Origin: CAYMRB01 sp964392615
GTDB taxonomy: Bacteria; Planctomycetota; UBA8108
Direction: 5' to 3'
Assembly (NCBI GenBank): GCA_964392615.1
Contig: CAYMRB010000560.1
Location: forward strand, 1-5,505
Length of the DNA: 5,505 nucleotides
The notes under the pieces are model-generated. The model searched no databases and was not told the origin of the DNA. It saw only the letters and a program-made list of their open reading frames with translations. The position numbers were made by a program, and so were the translations under genes. Positions 1 to 5,505 of this stretch are shown here, piece by piece; positions within the stretch are counted from its first letter, which is position 1, and every line of letters starts with the position of its first letter.

Positions 1-363
1 ATCAAGGGAGCCGCCGCGATCTCGGTGCCGGCGGCCGCGGCGGCGACAGCCGGGATCGAGCTCCTGATGCGTCACCCCGAATGGCGTGAGCGTCTCCTTC
101 GAAACGCGAGGCGCTTCAAGGACGGGCTGCGGTCGCTGGGAATCGCCATCGGGGATTCGCCCCAACCGGTCGCCGCCTTCTCGCTCGGCAGCGCGGCACG
201 CAACGAGCAGGTCCACGCGGCGCTGCTGGAACGCGGCATCGTGATTCAGATCTCGAGATACGTCGGCGCCGGCGCCGAAGGCGTCTTGCGAGTGGTGCTG
301 TTCTCCCGTCACACCGAGCAGCAGATCGACCGATTACTCGACGCTCTTGGCGAGCTCGTCTGA
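1..363 (+). CDS. PLP-dependent alpha-oxoamine synthase-like / class I-II aminotransferase-fold enzyme, C-terminal part (5' end outside window)
   Basis: The reading frame is open from the first base, so only the last 120 codons of a gene that begins upstream are present. A GTG at base 25 is almost certainly internal. Family members (BioF, Kbl) are usually near 400 residues, so about two-thirds of the protein, including the PLP-binding lysine, is missing. The C-terminal small domain is recognisable: an Ala-rich helix (VPAAAAATAGIELL), a long helix with WRERLLRNARRFKDGL, then ERGIVIQISRYVGAG and the closing LRVVLFSRHTEQQIDRLLDAL. The LRxxxxxxHTxxQID pattern is typical of alpha-oxoamine synthases, which condense an amino acid with an acyl-CoA in the cytoplasm. 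The usual Pro-rich segment before LR (PxVPxGxA) reads YVGAGAEGV instead, so this may be a divergent subgroup. It ends 14 nt before the dipeptide epimerase gene and is probably co-transcribed with it. The fold class is fairly sure; the reaction is not. Confidence 0.75.
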   Translation: MKGAAAISVPAAAAATAGIELLMRHPEWRERLLRNARRFKDGLRSLGIAIGDSPQPVAAFSLGSAARNEQVHAALLERGIVIQISRYVGAGAEGVLRVVLFSRHTEQQIDRLLDALGELV

Positions 364-366
364 CAC

Positions 367-372
367 AGGGAG
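367..372 (+). promoter_or_regulatory. Ribosome binding site for the dipeptide epimerase
   Basis: AGGGAG lies 5 nt before the GTG at 378. It is the only Shine-Dalgarno-like purine run in the 14-nt gap after the upstream stop codon, and it supports the GTG as the true start. No promoter is apparent in the gap, which fits translation from a shared mRNA. Confidence 0.75.
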
Positions 373-377
373 ACACC

Positions 378-1490
378 GTGAACGCTACGACCATTACCGA
401 GATCGAGATCTTCAAGCTGAGCGTTCCGCTCAAGGAACCCTTCGTGATCTCGCTGGGCCCGATCACGGACGCGAACAACATCGTCGTGCGGATCCACACC
501 GACGCCGGCCTGACGGGGACGGGCGAGTGCAGCCCTTTCCCGACGATCGTCGGGGAAACGCAGGCCTCCGAGTTCGAGATGGCGCGGACTCTGGCCGCGC
601 TTCTGAAGGGACGCGATCCGCTCGCGATCGAGAACCGGCTCGCCGAGCTCGACGCGGCCGTGCCGCGCAACCCGACGATCAAGAGCGCGTTCGACATGGC
701 GCTCTACGATCTCCTCGGCAAGAGCGCCGGCCTGCCGCTCTACCGACTGCTCGGCGGCGGGAACGCCAGGCGGATCTTCACGGACATGACCGTGGGGCTC
801 GGTTCGCCGGAGAAGATGGCGGCGGATGCGTTGGGGTTCCAGCGCGCCGGCTTCTCGGCCATCAAGGTGAAGCTCGGCACGTCCGTGGGTGAAGACGTCG
901 AACGGATCCGCGCGATCCGGGCCGCGATCGGCGACGAGCTCCCGCTGCGAATCGACGCGAACCAGGGCTGGGGACCGGTGACGGCGATCCAGGCCCTGAA
1001 GGCGCTCGAACCGTTCGGGATCGATCACTGCGAGGAGCCGGTCAAGCACTGGGACCTCGAAGGGCTCGCCAGGGTCACCGCGAACAGCCCGATCCCGATC
1101 ATGGCCGACGAGTCGGTGTTCGACCATCGCGACGCGCTGAAGCTCGCCCGTCGAGGCGCGTGCGACTACTTCAACATCAAGCTCTCGAAGTGCGGCGGCA
1201 TCCACAACGCGCTGAAGATCGTCGCCGTCGCCGAAGCCGCCGGCATCGCGTCTCAGGTCGGCTGCATGTCCGAGACCCGATTCGCGCTGACCGCGCTCAC
1301 GCACCTCGTCGCGGCGCGTGAGAACATCGTCCACTACGACATCGACTCCTGCCTGATGCACGTCAGCGACCCGGTGGTTGACGGCATCGAGTACCGCGAC
1401 GGCGGCGAGTGGATCCTGCCCGACGCGCCGGGAGTCGGCGCGGACTTCGACCCGGACGTGCTGGCGGCGATGGAGTCCACGGTCGTCTGA
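378..1490 (+). CDS. Dipeptide epimerase (enolase superfamily, mandelate racemase/muconate lactonizing enzyme group)
   Basis: This 370-residue protein has the usual length for the family. The N-terminal capping domain covers about residues 1-125 and the (beta/alpha)7beta barrel about 130-350. The visible active site has the KxK motif (IKVKLG, K163 and K165), metal ligands D193 (RIDANQGW), E219 (CEEP) and D244 (IMADES), and the opposite acid/base lysine K268 (NIKLSKCGG). The YDIDS segment carries the DxD pair D321/D323, which in dipeptide epimerases binds the substrate ammonium group. Family members racemise the C-terminal residue of a dipeptide in the cytoplasm using Mg2+, often in murein-peptide salvage. 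From memory of the Bacillus subtilis L-Ala-D/L-Glu epimerase YkfB, its Arg24, which contacts the glutamate carboxylate, aligns with Gly27 here, so Glu specificity is doubtful. The start is GTG, behind AGGGAG, and matches the YkfB N-terminus. The gene follows a PLP enzyme gene by 14 nt and ends 5 nt from a convergent gene. Family call is strong; exact substrate is unknown. Confidence 0.92.
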   Translation: MNATTITEIEIFKLSVPLKEPFVISLGPITDANNIVVRIHTDAGLTGTGECSPFPTIVGETQASEFEMARTLAALLKGRDPLAIENRLAELDAAVPRNPTIKSAFDMALYDLLGKSAGLPLYRLLGGGNARRIFTDMTVGLGSPEKMAADALGFQRAGFSAIKVKLGTSVGEDVERIRAIRAAIGDELPLRIDANQGWGPVTAIQALKALEPFGIDHCEEPVKHWDLEGLARVTANSPIPIMADESVFDHRDALKLARRGACDYFNIKLSKCGGIHNALKIVAVAEAAGIASQVGCMSETRFALTALTHLVAARENIVHYDIDSCLMHVSDPVVDGIEYRDGGEWILPDAPGVGADFDPDVLAAMESTVV

Positions 1491-1495
1491 CTCTC

Positions 1496-4400
1496 CTACT
1501 CGGGCGAAACCCGCAGCGCCTGCTCTAACTCGGCGAAAGGCTTGAGCAGCGCAGCCTGGCCGTCGCGACCCTGCAGGTGCACGCTGAGGGGACGGTCCAG
1601 TTGGTAGTGCTGCACGTATCTCCCTTCCGTCACCAAGGGCTGTGCCGCGAGCCAGTCGCGGTCGAGCTGATTCCAGGGCTGTTCAGGAGTCTCGCCGCGC
1701 AGCGTCAGATGCCCGATGCCGAGCGACGTGATGTTGTGGAAGAAGTGCGTCCCCTGCGACGGCTCCACCCGACGCGTGCCGAACGGCGTCTCCACGATGA
1801 CACGCGCCGCGGAGATGTCATTCCACCTGACGGGAATGCCCAGCGCGGGATCGCTCGTGCCCCAACGGCCGGGCCCGACGAGCACGTAGTTGCGACCCGC
1901 TTCCTGGAGTCGCGCGTTGGCCAGCCCGACCTCGATGGCGGCCTCCGGGGTCGTCTTCGCGTGAAGGTCTCGAGCGCCGACGAACACGATGTCCGCGATA
2001 CCTTCGATCGCTCCGTCACCGAGCGCGCAATCAGTCCGGCAGAACACGCGGTCGGTCGGGATCTCCGCCAGATCCAGCGAGCTCTCACCGTGGTACTGGG
2101 ACGCCGTGTGACGAACCTGAAGCAGGTGAAGCGTTGGGGGCGAGCGGGAGCCTCGCACGCCGTGCCGCCCGTGATCGCCGAGATCGACCGCGAACTCGAT
2201 CTCGACGTCGCCGCCCATCGCGCGACGCAACAGGTCGAGCACCTCCGCGAGCGCCTCGGCCAGCGGGAAGATGCGCCACTTCAGGATGTTGTTGAAGGTG
2301 ATCACCCGCGGGCCCGGCTTGCTGATTTCATCGCGGATGATGTCGTCGTGAGGGCAATAGGTGCTGGCCAGCGCCTCGAGCGTACCGTGTCGATCGGCGG
2401 TCGGCAGACCGATCCACGCGAGGTTCGACTCGCACCCCGCGAGGAAGTCCACTCGACGCCCCATGTCGAGCACACGGATGTGATTCTGGGAGTTCTCGAC
2501 GAACGCCCGCGTCGACAGGAAATTGTGTGCCGACTCCGGATGCTTCGGCGAGAACCGGAAGACGCGCTCTCCCGAAACGACCGTGTGCCCCAAACCCACG
2601 GCCATGAGGCACACGCCGTCCTCGACATCCTGGCCGACGACCGGATAGAAATTGCGCGACTGCCCGACGCCCGAGATGTGAGGGTAGAAGACGGTCTCCG
2701 ACTTCTGCCCGATCACCTCCTGGATCACGATGCCCATGCGCTCCTCCTCGATGGACTGAGGTGTGCCCAGGAAGTAGGAGCGGGCCGTTTCCGAGAAGGT
2801 CGAAGCCCAGACCGCCCTGATGGCGTCACACAGCTCGGTGAAACGCAGTGCTCGGTCAGGGTGGTTGTTGGCGAGCATCCACGTCGCGTAGATGCCGGCG
2901 AACGGCTGAAAGCGCGAATCCTCGAGGAGGCTCGAGGAGCGCACCGCGACCGGCCCCCGCAGGTTGTCGAAGACTACTTCGAGATCGCGGATGAGCCGCC
3001 GAGGCAAGGGCCGCGAGAGAAACCAGCGCGTGATATCCGCATCGCTGCCCTTCTCGATCAGATCGCCCGGCGGCGCGCACGACTCCATGAACCGCTGGAA
3101 CTCTCCCGTGGCGATCGCGATGGTGTGCGGCGCCGCGATCTCGAGGCCCTCGAATCGCTGTGCCAGTCCGTGGTCTTCGATGATCGAGTGAAGGAAGGCG
3201 ACGCCGCGTCCCTTGCCACCGAGAGACCCCTGGCCGATCCGCACGAACTCGCTGCCGATGGCTCCCGAGCTCGAGGACAGCTCGGTGATCATGCCGCGTT
3301 GATAGGCCTTGCGGGCCTGGCGCAACGCGGCGGCGAGGTAGTCCCGAAGCGCTCCCGGCGACTCGAACTCCTCCGCTCGCCTCGGACCGATCTCGCGCGC
3401 CAGGTCGAACATGCAGCGCGCGGTGAGCCAGATCGAGAAGTGGTTGCTACCGGCGTGATAGGCGATCGATTCCTCAGGAACACGCTCGAGCATTCGCTCC
3501 AGCTCGAACACGTCGCGCGCGCGCGCCACCTCGCGTCCATCCAACTCCCGGAAAATGAACTCACCGAACCCCAGCTCCACCTTGAGGAACTCTCGGAGGG
3601 ACTTCAGCAACCTCTTCGAGTTCTTGTTGACCCAGCGCACGTTCAGCTTGCGAGCCTTCGCCTCGTACTTCGTCTCGGCCGACTGCACGAGGATCGGCAA
3701 GGTGGGGATCCGCGCCCGAGCGCGCCGGATCAGGTCGAAGCCGGCCGGCTGCACCTTTCCCTTACGGGGGAAATTGACGTCGGTGATGATCGCCATGAGG
3801 TTGTTGCGGTACCGACGGTACCAGGTGATGGCCTGCTCCCAGGTCGTGGCGAGCAGGATCTTCGGCCGCGCTCGGATGCGCATGCCCTTGTGGAGCTCGT
3901 TGAGGCCCTCCGCGCTCAGCGACTGACTCTGCTCGAGCAGCTCCGTGTACAGGGAGGCCAAGAAGTTCGAGTAGCGTCGTACCGAGTCCTCGACCACGAT
4001 GATCACCTGGACCCCGGCGAGCTGAGTGTCCTGGGCGACGTTGTGCGAGTCCTCGATCAGCTTGATTCCCGCGATCAGGATGTAGGCGTCGCCCGTCCAG
4101 AGCAGGACTTGGTCGATGACTGAGTGATCGATTCCGCCCGGGCAGTGGTGAAGGTCGGCCTCGCCGAAAGTGAGCAGCGTGACCGGGAGGTTGGGGTAGC
4201 GCCTCTTGACGCGACGCGCGAAGTCCGACACCCGAGCATCTCCAAGCCCGACGCTGAGCGCTACCATGTCGAATCGACGCGACTTGAGGGTCGCCATGGC
4301 CTGCTTCGCGTCTTCGACGTGGGTGATGCGCGGCGCACTCGTGAGTCGCAGCTCGGAGTACCCCGTGACCAGACGCTCCGCGAGCATGCCGTCTTCGGAC

Positions 4401-4513
4401 AGGATGAAGGCGTCATACTCCGAGGAGACCAGCAGGATCTCCCGAATGCGGAAGGCCATCAGGTCCTGGAACGCGTGCCTCCACGGTATGGGGCTCTGCT
4501 GTCGGGGCTTCAT
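1496..4513 (-). CDS. Receiver-domain / PEP synthase-type ATP-grasp (PPDK_N) fusion protein of unknown function
   Basis: This is a 1005-residue protein read from the ATG at 4511-4513, chosen because GAGGTG sits 5 nt upstream. An in-frame GTG at 4562-4564 adds 17 residues, but it lies in a hairpin and has no ribosome binding site. Domains in order: residues ~25-150 resemble a receiver but lack the acidic pair and have Ser87 at the phospho-Asp position (FDMVALS). Residues ~168-308 form a receiver with E175/D176, D245 (ITDVNFPR), S278 and K297 all present. Residues ~310-420 are a linker. Residues ~425-803 are a PPDK_N ATP-grasp with GSLGGKG (K434), VAVRSSSLLEDS (R525), MGIVIQEV, VGLGHTVVSGE, VEIEFAVD (E773) and LLQVRHT (Q799, R801). 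Residues ~815-1005 hold GPGRWGTSDPALGIPV and EPSQGTHFFHN. The phosphohistidine (PEP-utilizers mobile) domain and the PEP/pyruvate barrel of true PEP synthase or PPDK are absent, so PEP synthesis is unlikely. No signal peptide or membrane segment is seen, so it is probably cytoplasmic. It lies downstream of gdhA on the same strand. The architecture is clear; the function is unknown. Confidence 0.88.
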   Translation of the reverse strand: MKPRQQSPIPWRHAFQDLMAFRIREILLVSSEYDAFILSEDGMLAERLVTGYSELRLTSAPRITHVEDAKQAMATLKSRRFDMVALSVGLGDARVSDFARRVKRRYPNLPVTLLTFGEADLHHCPGGIDHSVIDQVLLWTGDAYILIAGIKLIEDSHNVAQDTQLAGVQVIIVVEDSVRRYSNFLASLYTELLEQSQSLSAEGLNELHKGMRIRARPKILLATTWEQAITWYRRYRNNLMAIITDVNFPRKGKVQPAGFDLIRRARARIPTLPILVQSAETKYEAKARKLNVRWVNKNSKRLLKSLREFLKVELGFGEFIFRELDGREVARARDVFELERMLERVPEESIAYHAGSNHFSIWLTARCMFDLAREIGPRRAEEFESPGALRDYLAAALRQARKAYQRGMITELSSSSGAIGSEFVRIGQGSLGGKGRGVAFLHSIIEDHGLAQRFEGLEIAAPHTIAIATGEFQRFMESCAPPGDLIEKGSDADITRWFLSRPLPRRLIRDLEVVFDNLRGPVAVRSSSLLEDSRFQPFAGIYATWMLANNHPDRALRFTELCDAIRAVWASTFSETARSYFLGTPQSIEEERMGIVIQEVIGQKSETVFYPHISGVGQSRNFYPVVGQDVEDGVCLMAVGLGHTVVSGERVFRFSPKHPESAHNFLSTRAFVENSQNHIRVLDMGRRVDFLAGCESNLAWIGLPTADRHGTLEALASTYCPHDDIIRDEISKPGPRVITFNNILKWRIFPLAEALAEVLDLLRRAMGGDVEIEFAVDLGDHGRHGVRGSRSPPTLHLLQVRHTASQYHGESSLDLAEIPTDRVFCRTDCALGDGAIEGIADIVFVGARDLHAKTTPEAAIEVGLANARLQEAGRNYVLVGPGRWGTSDPALGIPVRWNDISAARVIVETPFGTRRVEPSQGTHFFHNITSLGIGHLTLRGETPEQPWNQLDRDWLAAQPLVTEGRYVQHYQLDRPLSVHLQGRDGQAALLKPFAELEQALRVSPE

Positions 4514-4518
4514 CTCTG

Positions 4519-4524
4519 CACCTC
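4519..4524 (-). promoter_or_regulatory. Ribosome binding site deciding the start of the receiver/PPDK_N gene
   Basis: On the minus strand GAGGTG is followed by a 5-nt spacer (CAGAG) and ATG at 4513-4511. The alternative upstream GTG (4564-4562) is preceded by GGCCCCTCCC, which has no purine-rich site. The 17 extra codons would also translate the hairpin region. The downstream ATG is therefore preferred. Confidence 0.75.
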
Positions 4525-4525
4525 G

Positions 4526-4539
4526 GCCGGGAAACCGGC
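4526..4539 (-). other. Small leader hairpin just upstream of the ribosome binding site
   Basis: On the minus strand GCCGG, TTTC, CCGGC gives a perfect 5-bp GC stem with a 4-nt loop. It ends 1 nt before the GAGGTG ribosome binding site. It is short and could arise by chance in GC-rich DNA. If formed in the mRNA it would keep the ribosome binding site single-stranded rather than hide it. Any regulatory role is speculative. Confidence 0.35.
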
Positions 4540-4552
4540 AGCGGATCCGGAA

Positions 4553-4577
4553 CGGGGCCCCCACGGGAGGGGCCCCG
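4553..4577 (-). terminator. Strong GC hairpin between gdhA and the receiver/PPDK_N gene; possible terminator, attenuator or processing site
   Basis: CGGGGCCCC (4553-4561) and GGGGCCCCG (4569-4577) are perfect reverse complements, giving a 9-bp all-GC stem with a 7-nt loop. It starts 30 nt after the gdhA stop codon. On the gdhA strand the stem is followed by only TTCC, so the U-run of a classical intrinsic terminator is missing. On the other strand CAGCTTTC follows, which is also weak. It may protect the gdhA mRNA 3' end, cause partial termination before the next gene, or be a weak terminator of the kind seen in high-GC genomes. The structure is certain; the role is inferred. Confidence 0.5.
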
Positions 4578-4607
4578 CAGCTTTCGATCGGACGCGAGAG
4601 CCAGCTA

Positions 4608-5505
4608 TCAGATGATGCCTTGATCGAGCATCGTGTTCGCGACCTTGATGAAGCCAGCGACGTTGGCGCCGGTCACGTAGTCGACCCAGTCGCCCTGCCG
4701 GCCGAACTCGGCGCATCGCTCGTGGATGTCCAGCATGATGCGCTGCAGCTTGGCGTCGACCTCCTCGCGAGTCCAGCGCAGGTGCATCGCGTTCTGGCTC
4801 ATCTCGAGGCCACTGGTAGCCACGCCGCCGGCATTGGCTGCCTTGCCCGGACCGTAGAGGATCTTGGCCTTCTGGAACACGTCGACTCCCGCCGGGATGG
4901 TCGGCATATTGGCGCCCTCGGAAACGCACATGCAGCCGTTCTCGACGAGCGTGACAGCCTCTTCGCTGCTGATCTCGTTCTGCGTGGCGCTGGGGAATGC
5001 GACGTCGCACGCGACACCCCACGGGCGGGCGCCTTCGTGGTAGCTGGCGCGTTCGAACCGATCGGCGTACTCGCGGATGCGGCCACGGCGCACGTTCTTG
5101 AGCTCCATGACCCAGGCGAGCTTCTGGGCATCGATACCGTCGGGATCATGGACCATGCCGCTGGAGTCGCTCAGCGTGACGCACTTGCCGCCGAGCTCGC
5201 TGACCTTCTCCACCGTGTACTGGGCTACGTTGCCGGAGCCCGAGACCGTGCAGGTCTTGCCCTGGAGCGAGTCGCCGCGCGTCGCGAGCATGGCCTGCGC
5301 AAAGTAGACCGCACCGTAGCCGGTCGCCTCGGGACGAATCAACGAGCCGCCCCAGTCCAGCCCTTTGCCCGTGAGGACGCCGGTGAACTCGTTGCGGATC
5401 TTCTTGTACATACCGAACAGATAGCCGATCTCCCGACCGCCCACACCGATATCGCCAGCCGGGACGTCGGTATTGGGACCGATATGGCGGAAGAGCTCGG
5501 ACATG
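4608..5505 (-). CDS. gdhA: NADP-type glutamate dehydrogenase, C-terminal two-thirds (5' end outside window)
   Basis: The frame is open to the right edge. About 298 residues are present, corresponding roughly to residues 150-447 of Escherichia coli GdhA, to which the sequence is very similar by recall. The enzyme makes L-glutamate from 2-oxoglutarate, ammonia and NADPH in the cytoplasm as a hexamer. Counting from the first Met in the window (5502-5504), PAGDIGVGGREIG carries the catalytic Asp (D18), followed by TGKGLDWGGSLIRPEATGYG. The Rossmann dinucleotide motif is SGSGNVA (88-94), followed by LSDSSG at the cofactor ribose end. EGANMP (196-201) and PGKAANAGGVATSGLEMSQN (219-238) follow; the Ser of ATSG contacts substrate in this family. 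The protein ends in FIKVANTMLDQGII, much like E. coli. The N-terminal substrate-binding lysines are outside the window, as are the start codon and promoter. NADP preference is inferred from overall likeness to the E. coli-type enzyme. No frameshift or missing motif is seen in the part present. Confidence 0.95.
   Translation of the reverse strand, partial: MSELFRHIGPNTDVPAGDIGVGGREIGYLFGMYKKIRNEFTGVLTGKGLDWGGSLIRPEATGYGAVYFAQAMLATRGDSLQGKTCTVSGSGNVAQYTVEKVSELGGKCVTLSDSSGMVHDPDGIDAQKLAWVMELKNVRRGRIREYADRFERASYHEGARPWGVACDVAFPSATQNEISSEEAVTLVENGCMCVSEGANMPTIPAGVDVFQKAKILYGPGKAANAGGVATSGLEMSQNAMHLRWTREEVDAKLQRIMLDIHERCAEFGRQGDWVDYVTGANVAGFIKVANTMLDQGII

Noticed and set aside
309..1361. 350-codon open frame on the minus strand opposite the epimerase gene
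   Set aside because: The plus strand encodes a complete enolase-superfamily enzyme with all catalytic motifs. The antisense product is low-complexity and motif-free.
1501..1513. Small inverted repeat CGGG-CGAAA-CCCG near the convergent junction as a terminator
   Set aside because: The stem is only 4 bp, it lies inside the last codons of the minus-strand gene, and no T-run follows on either strand.
3808..3822. Repeated GGTACC hexamers (GGTACC-GAC-GGTACC) as a possible operator
   Set aside because: They lie inside the intact receiver domain and encode the Tyr-Arg-Arg-Tyr-Arg stretch, so codon use explains them.
1577..4123. 848-codon open frame on the plus strand opposite the receiver/PPDK_N gene
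   Set aside because: It is antisense to a gene with clear domain motifs. Its translation is rich in Arg, Asp, Glu, His, Leu and Val with no recognisable domain, as expected for a shadow frame in high-GC DNA.
1496..4513. Annotation as phosphoenolpyruvate synthase (ppsA) or pyruvate phosphate dikinase
   Set aside because: Only the N-terminal ATP-grasp domain is shared. The phosphohistidine domain and the PEP/pyruvate-binding barrel needed for those reactions are not present.
4514..4564. 17-residue N-terminal extension of the receiver/PPDK_N protein from an upstream GTG
   Set aside because: There is no ribosome binding site before the GTG, the codons overlap the spacer hairpin, and the ATG at 4513 has a good GAGGTG site at proper spacing.

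Overview
This is a GC-rich chromosomal window (roughly two-thirds G+C by eye) with tightly packed genes. It looks like a free-living, probably Gram-negative bacterium with a high-GC genome. Myxobacterial/delta-proteobacterial, Gemmatimonadota or Eisenbacteria-like lineages would all fit, but nothing here fixes the phylum. No tRNA, rRNA, mobile element, CRISPR array or phage gene is visible.

Layout: two genes run rightward from the left edge and two run leftward from the right edge, and the two pairs converge near 1490-1496. The left pair is the 3' end of a PLP-dependent alpha-oxoamine-synthase-like (BioF/Kbl-type) enzyme and, 14 nt downstream, a complete enolase-superfamily dipeptide epimerase that starts with GTG behind a clear ribosome binding site. 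The epimerase keeps the full catalytic set and the DxD motif of dipeptide epimerases. It lacks the arginine that reads the glutamate side chain in the L-Ala-D/L-Glu enzymes, so its substrate is probably a different dipeptide.

The right pair, on the minus strand, is the C-terminal two-thirds of an NADP-type hexameric glutamate dehydrogenase (gdhA) and, after a 94-nt spacer, a large protein of about 1005 residues. That protein has a degenerate receiver-like domain, then a receiver domain with a complete phosphorylation site, a linker, a PEP-synthase/PPDK-type ATP-grasp domain, and a conserved-looking C-terminal domain where the phosphohistidine carrier domain would normally be. It is not a normal PEP synthase and is the most interesting object in the window. 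The spacer holds a perfect 9-bp all-GC hairpin and a second small hairpin just ahead of the ribosome binding site.

Working together (inference): the left pair suggests amino-acid or peptide salvage or modification. The right pair joins ammonia assimilation to a receiver-controlled ATP-binding, PEP-synthase-like protein, which could be a regulatory or phosphotransfer device tied to carbon/nitrogen state. No function for it can be read directly from the sequence.
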